Shown piece after piece: positions 29,515 to 37,924 of a stretch of 64,000 bases of DNA (the first letter of the stretch is position 1; every line of letters begins with the position of its first letter). Made by a program: the position numbers and the translations under genes. The stretch comes from Cronobacter dublinensis subsp. dublinensis LMG 23823 (lineage in GTDB: Bacteria; Pseudomonadota; Gammaproteobacteria; Enterobacterales; Enterobacteriaceae): positions 3,596,001 through 3,660,000 of the forward strand of contig NZ_CP012266.1 in the NCBI RefSeq assembly GCF_001277235.1, read 5' to 3'. Below the pieces are notes generated by a model. It ran no database searches. It saw only the letters and a program-made list of their open reading frames with translations, and was not told where the DNA came from.

Positions 29515-30284
29515 TGCAGTTTCCCCTGGAAAATCGGCACCGACTCGAAGAGATAGCCGTCGAAATCGGGCGCGTCAGCGTCGGAAAGCTCCATCAGGCT
29601 GTTTTTGACGTTCTCCAGATGCTGCCACATCGCCTGCCAGGCGCCCATGACGTCGCGGCGGCGCAGCGCCGCCAGCAGAGTCTGATAGTCGCCAAGCCAT
29701 TTCAGGCGATGGGCGCGGGTTTCGATATGGGCGCGCAGCTGCTGCCAGAGCGGGCTGCTGTCCATGTGATGCCAGATACTTTCCACCGTCGCCAGCAGCA
29801 TCTGGTTCTGCGACGCACCCGCCAGCACCAGATGAAACAGTTTGTTGTTATCCTGGGTGGTGTCATTCATGGCGATGGCGCGCTGCTCCTGCTCCAGAAT
29901 GCGCTTGAGGTTGTCGATATCCGCTTTGGTCGCCATTTTGGCCGCGAACGCGGCGATATTACTCTCCAGAAGTTGCCGCGCCTGTAGCATTTCAAACGGG
30001 CCGATATCGTTTGAGAAAAAACGCTCCTCTTCGGCTTCATGCTCTGCCGGAATACGCATCACATATACGCCGGAGCCCTGGCGGATATCCACCGTGCCCT
30101 GGAGCTCTAGCATCAGCAACGCCTCGCGCACGATGGTGCGGCTGACGCCATATTTTTCGGCAATGTTGCGCTCCGGCGGAAGACGGGAGCCGACCGGGTA
30201 GTGGCCCTGGATAATTTGCGCGCGCAGATCCTCACCAATCTCCTGATACTGCTTTTTCTCCGGCGGAACGACAGCCTTCTCCAC
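29511..30284 (-). CDS. FadR-type GntR regulator resembling UxuR/ExuR
   Basis: A 257-residue transcription factor. The winged helix-turn-helix (about residues 10-75) contains LPPERNIAEKYGVSRTIV, close to UxuR and ExuR recognition helices. The C-terminal all-helical FCD domain shares GPFEMLQARQLLESNIA, MWQHLENVKNSL and FDGYLFES with UxuR. UxuR and ExuR respond to hexuronates or their catabolites. This looks like a third paralogue rather than UxuR itself, since no uxu genes adjoin it. It lies just downstream of the PTS operon, whose control region carries UxuR-type palindromes, so that operon is a likely target. Confidence 0.85.
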   Translation of the reverse strand: MEKAVVPPEKKQYQEIGEDLRAQIIQGHYPVGSRLPPERNIAEKYGVSRTIVREALLMLELQGTVDIRQGSGVYVMRIPAEHEAEEERFFSNDIGPFEMLQARQLLESNIAAFAAKMATKADIDNLKRILEQEQRAIAMNDTTQDNNKLFHLVLAGASQNQMLLATVESIWHHMDSSPLWQQLRAHIETRAHRLKWLGDYQTLLAALRRRDVMGAWQAMWQHLENVKNSLMELSDADAPDFDGYLFESVPIFQGKLQ

Positions 30285-30345
30285 GTGATCACCTGTGCTC
30301 TGAATGGACCCAATATAGCTTACCGCCTGGCGGCGGAAAGGCGCG

Positions 30346-30663
30346 TTAGATTACCAGAGATAACGCCTGATCGAGAACTTTCGCGCCGTTAAGCGTGCCA
30401 TAGGCGACAGAATCAATGACCGCGATCGGGATTTCATGCGCGTCGGTGAGCTTTTTATTTTCCGCAAGCTTAAAGCGCACCTGCGGCCCCAGCAGCACCG
30501 CCTGGATATCGCGGCCATGCAGATCCAGTTCATCGCGCAGGTTCTGCTCGGGAATGGCGTAGATGTTAAGCTCAAGCCCGCGCTCAGCGGCGGTTTTTGC
30601 CATTTTCGTGACCACAAGCGAGGTGGACATACCGGCAGAACAGCACAGGACGATACGTTTCAT
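30346..30663 (-). CDS. PTS Lac-family (cellobiose/chitobiose type) EIIB component
   Basis: A cytosolic phosphocarrier of 105 residues that takes phosphate from an EIIA and passes it to sugar bound by EIIC. The phosphocysteine is Cys8 in IVLCCSAGMSTSLVV, the signature of ChbB/CelA-type IIB proteins, and LLGPQVRFKL matches the same family. The start at 30663 has AAGGAG 7 bp upstream; longer readings run into the preceding gene. It is the last gene of the IIC-GH1-IIB operon. No IIA gene is in the window. Confidence 0.92.
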   Translation of the reverse strand: MKRIVLCCSAGMSTSLVVTKMAKTAAERGLELNIYAIPEQNLRDELDLHGRDIQAVLLGPQVRFKLAENKKLTDAHEIPIAVIDSVAYGTLNGAKVLDQALSLVI

Positions 30664-30673
30664 TGGCAGCTCC

Positions 30674-32101
30674 TTATTTCCATTCATCATCAATCGTGAG
30701 CGTCAGGCTGCGCGACGCGCTCAGGCGCTGATACCAGCGCAGCGATTTTTTCGCGCGTCTGGCGCGCTGGTGCTGTAAATCGATCTCCACCAGCCCGTAG
30801 CGGTTTTTAAACGCGTTCATCGGCGAGACATTGTCGGTAAACGCCCATAGCATATAGCCCTGACAGTTCGCGCCCGCCTCGCGCGCCAGCAGCGTCTGGT
30901 ACAGATGCTCGCCGATAAACGCGATGCGGTAGTCATCTTCAATCACGCCATCGGCGTTGCGAAACTGCGCTTCGTTTTCCACCCCCATCCCGCTTTCCGC
31001 CACAAACCACGGGAGGTTGCCGTAGTCGTTTTTAATGCGCATCGCCATGTCGTAAATGATGCGCGGATAGATTTCCCAGCCGCGCGATTTATTCATCCGC
31101 CGCCCCGGCAGCTCAAAGGGCTCGTAGTAATACGCCGGATGAAACGGCGTATCCGGATGCCAGGCGCGCGACGGCGCTTTAACGCGATGCGGGTAATAGA
31201 GGTTAATGCCAAGCTCATCGACGGTATTGGCGCGGATAATCGCCAGCTCTTCTTCGCTGTACTCCCACGCCACGCCGTGTTTCTCAAGCAGTTGCACCAG
31301 CTCGGGCGGATAGTCGCCGTTGACGAGCGGGTCGAGGAAAACGCGGTTGTAGAAGAGATCGTAGATTTCCGCGGCGCGGACATCATGCGGCGCGCGCGAG
31401 CGCGGATAGGTCACTTCCGGGTTCAGAATCACGCCCACGCTGCCCGTATAGCCTTTTTCGCGAAACAGCCGCACCACTTTGGCGGTGGCGAGCGTTTTAT
31501 GGTGGTTCCATTGCATCCAGGTGGCGGTGTTCTGCTCATACGGCCAGCGCAGCGCGTCGAGGTAAACGCGGGTCTGCACCACAATCGGCTCGTTGAAGGT
31601 AAACCAGCGCGACACTTTGTGGTGGTAACGCTCGAACACTTTTTCGGCGTAGAGCACGAACAGTTCGACCACCTTTTTGGACGACCAGCCACCGTAGGTT
31701 TCAAAGAGATAGCCTGGCAGCTCGTAATGCTCAAGGCAGATCATCGGCTCGACGCCCGCCGCGCGGATGGCATCCAGGAAGCGGTCGTAATACGCCGCGT
31801 ACTCTTCATCGACGATACCTTTTTCATAATCGGTGAAGAAGCGCGACCAGTTGATCGACGTGCGGTAGTGCGTCAACCCCGCCTGTTTCATCAGCGCCAC
31901 GTCTTCCTCGTAGCGGTTGATAAGATCGGTTGCGCCCGCAGGACCGTAGCCGTCATGCCAGACGTGGCGATCGTTCTGATACCAGAGATCGAGCCAGGAG
32001 TCCTGGCCCGGCTTTTTACCGCTCCATCCTTCGGTCTGCCACGCGGACGATGCCGCACCCAGAATGAAATCCGGCGGGATGACGAGAGTTTTTTCGCTCA
32101 T
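30674..32101 (-). CDS. Glycoside hydrolase family 1, probable 6-phospho-beta-glycosidase
   Basis: A 475-residue GH1 enzyme expected to split the phosphorylated disaccharide or aryl glycoside delivered by the adjacent PTS. The acid/base glutamate is Glu171 in FTFNEP. The nucleophile is Glu369 in VAESGMG, where most GH1 enzymes have ENG. The aglycone/phosphate segment reads SPMNAFKNRYGLVEID; the lysine of the classic S-x-K-x-Y phosphate motif is shifted or replaced by Asn, so phosphate specificity is not certain from sequence. It lies 7 bp from the IIC gene and 10 bp from the IIB gene. Confidence 0.88.
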   Translation of the reverse strand: MSEKTLVIPPDFILGAASSAWQTEGWSGKKPGQDSWLDLWYQNDRHVWHDGYGPAGATDLINRYEEDVALMKQAGLTHYRTSINWSRFFTDYEKGIVDEEYAAYYDRFLDAIRAAGVEPMICLEHYELPGYLFETYGGWSSKKVVELFVLYAEKVFERYHHKVSRWFTFNEPIVVQTRVYLDALRWPYEQNTATWMQWNHHKTLATAKVVRLFREKGYTGSVGVILNPEVTYPRSRAPHDVRAAEIYDLFYNRVFLDPLVNGDYPPELVQLLEKHGVAWEYSEEELAIIRANTVDELGINLYYPHRVKAPSRAWHPDTPFHPAYYYEPFELPGRRMNKSRGWEIYPRIIYDMAMRIKNDYGNLPWFVAESGMGVENEAQFRNADGVIEDDYRIAFIGEHLYQTLLAREAGANCQGYMLWAFTDNVSPMNAFKNRYGLVEIDLQHQRARRAKKSLRWYQRLSASRSLTLTIDDEWK

Positions 32102-32108
32102 GGGTGCC

Positions 32109-33446
32109 TCATGCGTTTTTGGCCGTTTCGACGCTGGCGGCCTGGAGCTGCGCCTGCTCAGCGCGGCGCGAGGCTATCTTCACGAACGGCAGATAGATAA
32201 GAATGGAAACCAGAATGCAGATCAGTTGGGTGACGACCGCGCCCATCGAGCCCGCAGTAGAAAGCCAGGCGTTGATCAAAGGCGGCGTGGTCCAGGGCAC
32301 CATCACCACGGCTTTACCGGCAAAGCCCATGACGGTCGCGAAATAGCCGATGGAGCCCGTGACCAGCGGTGTGATGATAAACGGCACCGCGAGGATCGGG
32401 TTGAGCATAATGGGCATGCCGAAAATCACCGGCTCGTTGATATTGAAAATGCCTGGCCCGAACGACAGCTTGGCGATTTCTTTCATCTCTTTGCGCTTGG
32501 TGGCGATCATCACGGCAATCAGCAGGCCGATGGTCAACCCGGAGCCGCCGATGCTCATGTACACATCCCAGAACGGCATCGTGATGATGTTCGGCACCTC
32601 TTTGCCCTGCTCAAACGCGCTCATATTGACGGTAATCGCGCCCAGCAGAAGCGGCTCGCGAATAGGCTTAATCATCTGGTTGCCGTGAATGCCGATCACC
32701 CAGAACAGCTGGGCGACGAACATCAGCAGCAGGATGCCCGGCAGGCTCTGCACCACGCGCTCCAGCGGCTGTTGCACCACCTGATACACCGCGTCGTAGA
32801 GGTACATGCCGGTCACCTGATGGAACACAAAACCGAACGTCGCGATAGCCGTTGTCGTGATGATGGCCGGGATCAGCGCTGAGAATGAGGCGGAGACATT
32901 GGGCGGCACGGTGTCGGGCATTTTGATTTTCAGCCCGTCGCGATGCTCAAGCCAGGTGTAAATCTCGACAGACAGGATCGCGATAAACATGCCGAGGAAC
33001 AGGCTGCGGGTATCGGAGAACTGGCGCAGCAGCACGTCTTTCACCACGTGCATCTCGCCATCCACCAGCATCTCGACCGTGGTGGGCGTGACGCAGATGA
33101 AGCAGATCACCGCCAGCAGGCCGGGGAACAGCGTCTTAATGCCGTTGATGCGCCCAAGCTCAATACCGATTAAAAACACTGCGCCGATGTTTAAGAAATT
33201 CAGCGTCGCGTAGTTGATGGCGCTGGTGATGGGTTTGAGCGCCGCCAGAAACGACAGCGCCTGGAAGCTCGCCAGCCCGTTCTTCGGATCCAGCACCATA
33301 TTGGAGATCAGCACCGAAAACGCGCCGACGATAATGACCGGCATCAGCGTAATAAACGACGCCTTGATAGCCATGATATAGCGGTAACTGTTGAATTTGG
33401 TTGCGAAACTGCCCAGAGAATCGATCAACTTTTCCTGGAATGCCAT
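32109..33446 (-). CDS. PTS Lac-family (cellobiose type) EIIC permease
   Basis: The membrane channel of a PTS for beta-glucosides such as cellobiose, about 445 residues with some 10 membrane segments. Family features include the N terminus MAFQEKLIDSLGSFATKFNS, IGIHGNQMIKPIREPLL and the substrate-site segment FNINEPVIFGMPI (NEPxIFG), typical of the Lac/cellobiose IIC family. I chose the ATG at 33446, the usual family start, over one 72 bp upstream. It is the first gene of the operon, with three palindromic operators upstream. Confidence 0.92.
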   Translation of the reverse strand: MAFQEKLIDSLGSFATKFNSYRYIMAIKASFITLMPVIIVGAFSVLISNMVLDPKNGLASFQALSFLAALKPITSAINYATLNFLNIGAVFLIGIELGRINGIKTLFPGLLAVICFICVTPTTVEMLVDGEMHVVKDVLLRQFSDTRSLFLGMFIAILSVEIYTWLEHRDGLKIKMPDTVPPNVSASFSALIPAIITTTAIATFGFVFHQVTGMYLYDAVYQVVQQPLERVVQSLPGILLLMFVAQLFWVIGIHGNQMIKPIREPLLLGAITVNMSAFEQGKEVPNIITMPFWDVYMSIGGSGLTIGLLIAVMIATKRKEMKEIAKLSFGPGIFNINEPVIFGMPIMLNPILAVPFIITPLVTGSIGYFATVMGFAGKAVVMVPWTTPPLINAWLSTAGSMGAVVTQLICILVSILIYLPFVKIASRRAEQAQLQAASVETAKNA

Positions 33447-33503
33447 AGGGTTTGCCCTCATCGGATGTGGCTTTTTTATCGGAAAGGTTACCGCTGAATA
33501 CCT

Positions 33504-33614
33504 TTTTTGGTATGCCAAAAATAGGATCTGCGGGCGCAGTTATCTGTGACCCTGCTCTCACAAACAGACATTGGTATTCCAAATAATTAAAACCAGTCAA
33601 TTTGGCATACCAGA
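33504..33614. promoter_or_regulatory. Three TTGG-N4-CCAA operators in the PTS/LacI divergent promoter
   Basis: Site A is a perfect inverted repeat, TTTTTGG-TATG-CCAAAAA (33504-33521). Site B is TTGG-TATT-CCAA (33571-33582). Site C is TTTGG-CATA-CCAGA (33601-33614). Centres are 64 and 31 bp apart, close to 6 and 3 helical turns, so bound proteins would face the same side. The pattern matches the UxuR/ExuR consensus TTGGTATACCAA better than a LacI-family operator, which usually has a central CG. The sites lie between the IIC gene and the divergent LacI-family gene. Confidence 0.75.
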
Positions 33615-33730
33615 AATAAATAAAATCCGATCGAGCACCTGGCGATGCGCAGCCGCGCGCTGCCCCGCTTTACCGCCAGGCTTGTGTGTTAAACTCCATC
33701 CAGTAACGATGACTACGGGAGCGAAAGGGA

Positions 33731-34768
33731 ATGGTGACAATGCGGGATGTTTCACTGCGGGCTGGCGTTTCCAAAGCGACCGTTTCACGCGTGCTGAACA
33801 ACACAGGCCAGGTCAAAGAAAGCACCCGCGCGCAGGTTTTCCGGGCGATGGAAGAGCTGGGATACCGCCCTAACCTGCTGGCCCGCTCACTCGCGCACCG
33901 CACCAGCAACAGCATTGGCCTGGTGGTCTCAAGTTTTGACGGCTTTTACTTCGGTCGTCTGTTGCAGCAGGCATCGCGGCGCACTGAAATGCATGGCAAA
34001 CAGCTGATTGTCACCGACGGGCATGACACGCCCGCCCGCGAGCTGGAAGCCGTGCAGATGCTGGCGGACCGCCAGTGCGACGCCATCGTGCTCTATACCC
34101 GCCATATGAGCGAAGAGGCGATTATGGAGCTTCTCCAGCATACCGCCGTGCCGCTGGTCATCATCAACCGCGACGTCAGCCAGGCGCGCGAGCGCTGCGT
34201 CTTCTTCGAGCAGCAGGATGCTGCGTTCCAGGCCGTGGAATATCTGATTGAGCAGGGGCACAGGGAGATTGCCTGCATCACGGTGTCGCTCGCCACGCCC
34301 ACCGGCCAGGCGCGCCTGCTGGGCTACCGCCGGGCGCTCGAAAAGCACGGTATCGCCGGGAACGAGGCGCTGATTAAAAACGGCGATTCCACTATGCGCG
34401 GCGGCCATGCGCGTTGCAGGGAGCTGCTGGAGAGCGGCGCGCGCTTCAGCGCGCTTTTCGCCTGTAATGATGATATGGCGCTGGGCGCGTCGAAGGCGCT
34501 TTACCGGGCGGGGCTGCGCATTCCGCAGGATGTGTCGCTGTTCGGCTTTGACGACGCGCCGAGCGCCGCCTGGCTTGAGCCGGGGCTCTCGACGGTCTGC
34601 CTGCCGATTGAAGATATGATAACTACCGCTATCGAGAGCGCTATCCGGCTGGCGCGCGACGAGCCGCTGACCGCCATTCCCCCGTTTACCGGCACGTTGG
34701 TGCTGCGAGACTCCGTAGCACCAGGCCCTTACGCCGCCACGCCGTTAAAAGCGCTCAAGCGCCAGTAA
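33731..34768 (+). CDS. LacI-family transcriptional regulator (AscG-like)
   Basis: A 345-residue regulator divergent from the PTS operon. The N-terminal helix-turn-helix reads MRDVSLRAGVSKATVSRVLN, followed by the hinge NLLARSLAHRTSN and a sugar-binding core. It resembles AscG, the repressor of the arbutin-salicin-cellobiose operon (CNDDMALGASKAL, SLFGFDDAP). The most likely ligand is a beta-glucoside or its phosphate. The first ATG is used, though MRDVSL three codons later is possible. Its end overlaps lysA on the other strand by 24 bp. Confidence 0.88.
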   Translation: MVTMRDVSLRAGVSKATVSRVLNNTGQVKESTRAQVFRAMEELGYRPNLLARSLAHRTSNSIGLVVSSFDGFYFGRLLQQASRRTEMHGKQLIVTDGHDTPARELEAVQMLADRQCDAIVLYTRHMSEEAIMELLQHTAVPLVIINRDVSQARERCVFFEQQDAAFQAVEYLIEQGHREIACITVSLATPTGQARLLGYRRALEKHGIAGNEALIKNGDSTMRGGHARCRELLESGARFSALFACNDDMALGASKALYRAGLRIPQDVSLFGFDDAPSAAWLEPGLSTVCLPIEDMITTAIESAIRLARDEPLTAIPPFTGTLVLRDSVAPGPYAATPLKALKRQ

Positions 34769-36007
34769 CTCGTCAATCGTCTGACGGCGGCGAATGGTGC
34801 GCGCCTCGCCGTTTTCCAGCAGCACTTCCGGCAGCAGCGGGCGGCTGTTGTAGTTTGAAGACATCGACGCGCCATACGCACCGGTATCGTGCAGCACCAG
34901 ATAATCGCCCGGACGCACCGCCGGCAGCGCGCGCGTCTCCACTTTGCCGCCTTCCTGCTGGGTAAAGACATCGCCTGATTCGCACAGCGGCCCGGCGACT
35001 ACGGTGTCGAGTACTGGCGCGTCGCGCAGATCGCGTCCGTCCGCCGCCAACGCCGAGATATGGTGATAGCTGCCGTACATCGACGGGCGCATCAGATCGT
35101 TAAAGCCCGCGTCGATCAACACGAAATGGCGCGATCCCATCTCTTTTACGCTGCGCACCTGCGCCACCAGCACGCCCGCCTCCGCCACCAGAAAACGGCC
35201 CGGCTCGATCTCAAGCTTGATCGGGTGACCAAAATGCGCGGCGATCTGCTCGCGCGCGCGATTCCAGAGGCCGAAATAGTGGTCGGTATCGATAGTCTCG
35301 TCGCCGTCGCGGTAAGGAATAGAGAGCCCGCCGCCTGCGGAGATAGCCTCCAGATCCTGACCAAATTCAATCACCTGACTTACCATCGCGCCGCACACCT
35401 GCTCCAGATGACCATAGTCAACGCCGGAGCCGATATGCATATGTATGCCGACCAGCTTCAGCTGATAACGCTGCATCACCGCCAGCGCCGCCGGGAGATC
35501 GCTGTACCAGATGCCGTGTTTGCTGTTTTCGCCGCCGGTATTGGTTTTCTGGCTGTGGCCGTGACCAAACCCCGGATTGATGCGCAGCCAGACGCGGTGC
35601 CCCGGCGATACCGCGCCGAGCTGCTCCAGCATATCCACCGAGCCCGCGTTAACCGGCACGCCCAGTTCATGCACGCGGGCGATGGTCGCGTCGTCGAGTA
35701 CATCCGCCGTAAACACGATGTCGTCCGGGTTCTGACGCGGATCGTAACCCGCCGCGACGGCGCGTTCGATCTCGCCGAGCGACACGGAATCCACCTTGAC
35801 GCCCGCCTCGCGCATCAGGCGCAGAATGTGAATATTCGAGCAGGCTTTCTGGGCGAAACGAATCACGTCGAACTGGCGCAGGCGGTCGATCTGCGCGCGG
35901 ATGATAGTAGCGTCATAGACCCAGACCGGGCCGCCGAATTGCGCGGGCAGCGGCAGCAGGTTAGCGGCATTCAGGGCACTGTCGGTGTTGTACAGGGAAC
36001 GTGGCAT
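34745..36007 (-). CDS. lysA: Diaminopimelate decarboxylase LysA
   Basis: A PLP enzyme of the alanine-racemase fold that converts meso-diaminopimelate to lysine. It has 420 residues, as in E. coli. The PLP lysine is in RFAQKACSNIHIL, and the glycine-rich phosphate-binding run SAGGGLSIPY, EPGRFLVAEAG and the substrate-site GPLCESGDVF are all present. It is divergent from lysR, which activates it in E. coli when diaminopimelate is present. The 148-bp gap between them would hold the LysR sites. Confidence 0.97.
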   Translation of the reverse strand: MPRSLYNTDSALNAANLLPLPAQFGGPVWVYDATIIRAQIDRLRQFDVIRFAQKACSNIHILRLMREAGVKVDSVSLGEIERAVAAGYDPRQNPDDIVFTADVLDDATIARVHELGVPVNAGSVDMLEQLGAVSPGHRVWLRINPGFGHGHSQKTNTGGENSKHGIWYSDLPAALAVMQRYQLKLVGIHMHIGSGVDYGHLEQVCGAMVSQVIEFGQDLEAISAGGGLSIPYRDGDETIDTDHYFGLWNRAREQIAAHFGHPIKLEIEPGRFLVAEAGVLVAQVRSVKEMGSRHFVLIDAGFNDLMRPSMYGSYHHISALAADGRDLRDAPVLDTVVAGPLCESGDVFTQQEGGKVETRALPAVRPGDYLVLHDTGAYGASMSSNYNSRPLLPEVLLENGEARTIRRRQTIDELLALERF

Positions 36008-36155
36008 GGCAAGACTCCTTAAGCTGATACCCCTATTACGCCACAGCCTTTAGCGAAGAAAAAATATCGATTTCTCGTGAGTCTATGCAAATATGATATG
36101 GTTTTGGGGAGGGCGACACACACCCGCCATGAGCGTCATCATCAAAAGGAACCCT

Positions 36156-37094
36156 ATGCCAGACGTCACGCTTCGCCATATCGAAATCTTTCACGCGGTG
36201 ATGACCGCGGGCAACGTCACGGAAGCGGCGGCATTGCTGCGCACCTCGCAGCCCACCGTCAGCCGCGAGCTGGCGCGATTTGAAAAGCTGATTGGCCTCT
36301 CGCTCTTCACCCGCGCGCGCGGGCGGCTGCACCCGACGGTGCAGGGTCTGCGCCTGTTCGAAGAGGTCCAGCGCTCCTGGTACGGACTTGACCGCATCGT
36401 CAGCGCGGCGGAGAGCCTGCGCCAGTTCCGCCAGGGCGAGCTCTCGGTCGCCTGTCTGCCTGTCTTCTCGCAGTCGCTGCTGCCGCTGCTCCTAAAGCCG
36501 TTTCTGGATAACTACCCGGAAGTGAGCCTGAATATCGTGCCGCAGGAGTCGCCGCTGCTGGAAGAGTGGCTCTCCGCCCAGCGTCACGATTTAGGGATAA
36601 CGGAAAACACCGCGACGCCCGCAGGCACCGAGCGCCAGACGCTGCTGACCTTAAACGAAGTGTGCGTCCTGCCCGCAGGCCACCGCCTGGCGGAGAAACC
36701 GCAGCTTACGCCGCAGGATTTCGCGGGTGAAAATTACATCAGCCTGTCACGCACCGACAGCTATCGGCAGCTGCTCGATTCTCTGTTTCAGGAGCACAAC
36801 GTGCAGCGGCGCATGGTGCTGGAGACCCACAGCGCCGCGTCGGTCTGCGCGATGGTGCGCGCGGGCGTCGGGGTGTCGATAGTCAACCCGCTCACCGCGC
36901 TGGATTACGCGGCGACGGGCATCGTGGTGCGCCGTTTCAGCGTGGCGGTGCCGTTTACGGTGAGCCTGATCCGCCCGCTGCACCGTCCCGCTTCCGCGCT
37001 GGTGGAGACGTTCAGCCGCCATTTGCAGCAGCAGATGAGCGGGCTTGCCGCCACGCTTGAGGCAATGCTGGCTAGCCCTGCTCGCCCAGCATAA
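36156..37094 (+). CDS. lysR: Transcriptional activator LysR of lysA
   Basis: The founding member of the LysR family; it activates lysA and represses itself. The ATG at 36156, with AAGGA upstream, gives 312 residues (E. coli 311) and starts the conserved LRHIEIFHAVMTAGN. The helix-turn-helix is at about residues 20-40 (TEAAALLRTSQPTVSREL), followed by a type 2 periplasmic-binding-protein effector domain. Upstream in-frame ATGs (36093, 36129) are not needed. Its end overlaps the racemase gene on the other strand by 23 bp. Confidence 0.95.
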   Translation: MPDVTLRHIEIFHAVMTAGNVTEAAALLRTSQPTVSRELARFEKLIGLSLFTRARGRLHPTVQGLRLFEEVQRSWYGLDRIVSAAESLRQFRQGELSVACLPVFSQSLLPLLLKPFLDNYPEVSLNIVPQESPLLEEWLSAQRHDLGITENTATPAGTERQTLLTLNEVCVLPAGHRLAEKPQLTPQDFAGENYISLSRTDSYRQLLDSLFQEHNVQRRMVLETHSAASVCAMVRAGVGVSIVNPLTALDYAATGIVVRRFSVAVPFTVSLIRPLHRPASALVETFSRHLQQQMSGLAATLEAMLASPARPA

Positions 37095-37773
37095 AATTCA
37101 CCGCGTCGGCGGCATGCAGCGCGGCGGTGTCGAAAACCGGCAGCGGGCAATCCTGCGCACCCAGCAGCAGGCCGATTTCGGTGCAGCCAAAAATCACGCC
37201 CTGCGCGCCGTCAGCGGCGAGAATGTCGATCTGCTGCTGAAAATAGCGTTTGGATCCTGCGGTGATTTTCCCAAGACACAGCTCTTCGAAAATAATCTGA
37301 TTGATGCGCGCCCGCGCCGGTTCGTCAGGAATAAGCGTCTGTACGCCAAAACCCTCGCTGAGCCGCGCGCGGTAGAAATCCTGCTCCATGGTATAGCGCG
37401 TGCCGAGCAGCGCCACCTGCGCGAGCCCCGCGGCTTTTATGGCGCGGCCCGTGGCGTCGGCGATGTGCAAAAACGGCAGTGAACAGCGCGCTTCTATCTG
37501 GTGCGCCACCTTATGCATCGTGTTGGTACACAGCACAATCGCCTGCGCGCCCGCGCGTTCAAGCCCCAGCGCCGCCTGCGCCAGCCTGTCGCCCGCCTTT
37601 TCCCACTCGCCGCTTGCCTGACAGGCTTCTATCTCGTGGAAATCGACGCTGTGCAGCAGCAGTTGCGCCGAGTGCAGTCCGCCCAGACGGTCGCGCACGC
37701 CTTCATTGATTAACCGGTAATACGGGATAGTGGATTCCCAGCTCATTCCGCCCAGCAAGCCTACAGTTTTCAT
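37072..37773 (-). CDS. ygeA: Broad-specificity amino acid racemase YgeA
   Basis: A cofactor-independent Asp/Glu/hydantoin racemase-family enzyme; E. coli YgeA racemises several amino acids, notably homoserine. It has 233 residues. The two catalytic cysteines lie in LCTNTMHKVA and FGCTEIGLL, and the glycine-rich start is MKTVGLLGGMSWESTI. The start at 37773 has AAGGAGG upstream; a 35-codon longer reading lacks support. It is convergent with lysR, as in E. coli. Confidence 0.93.
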   Translation of the reverse strand: MKTVGLLGGMSWESTIPYYRLINEGVRDRLGGLHSAQLLLHSVDFHEIEACQASGEWEKAGDRLAQAALGLERAGAQAIVLCTNTMHKVAHQIEARCSLPFLHIADATGRAIKAAGLAQVALLGTRYTMEQDFYRARLSEGFGVQTLIPDEPARARINQIIFEELCLGKITAGSKRYFQQQIDILAADGAQGVIFGCTEIGLLLGAQDCPLPVFDTAALHAADAVNFMLGEQG

Positions 37774-37890
37774 CGTTGCCTCCTTGTGCCCACACCGGGT
37801 TATAGCACGCCTGCCAGAGTGAACAAATGTGATCCGCCCGCCATTTCCCGGCGCGGCGCGTTCTTTTCTTTTTTCCACCAGGATAGATTA

Positions 37891-37910
37891 AATGAAACAA
37901 CGTTTCACAT
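37891..37910. promoter_or_regulatory. KdgR-type operator before kdgF
   Basis: AATGAAACAACGTTTCACAT contains a perfect inverted repeat, TGAAAC-AAC-GTTTCA (37893-37907), which fits the KdgR consensus (AATAAAACNNTGTTTCATT type). It ends 14 bp before the kdgF start, so bound KdgR would block initiation or early elongation. Confidence 0.82.
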
Positions 37911-37924
37911 ATCAGAGGCGAGCC

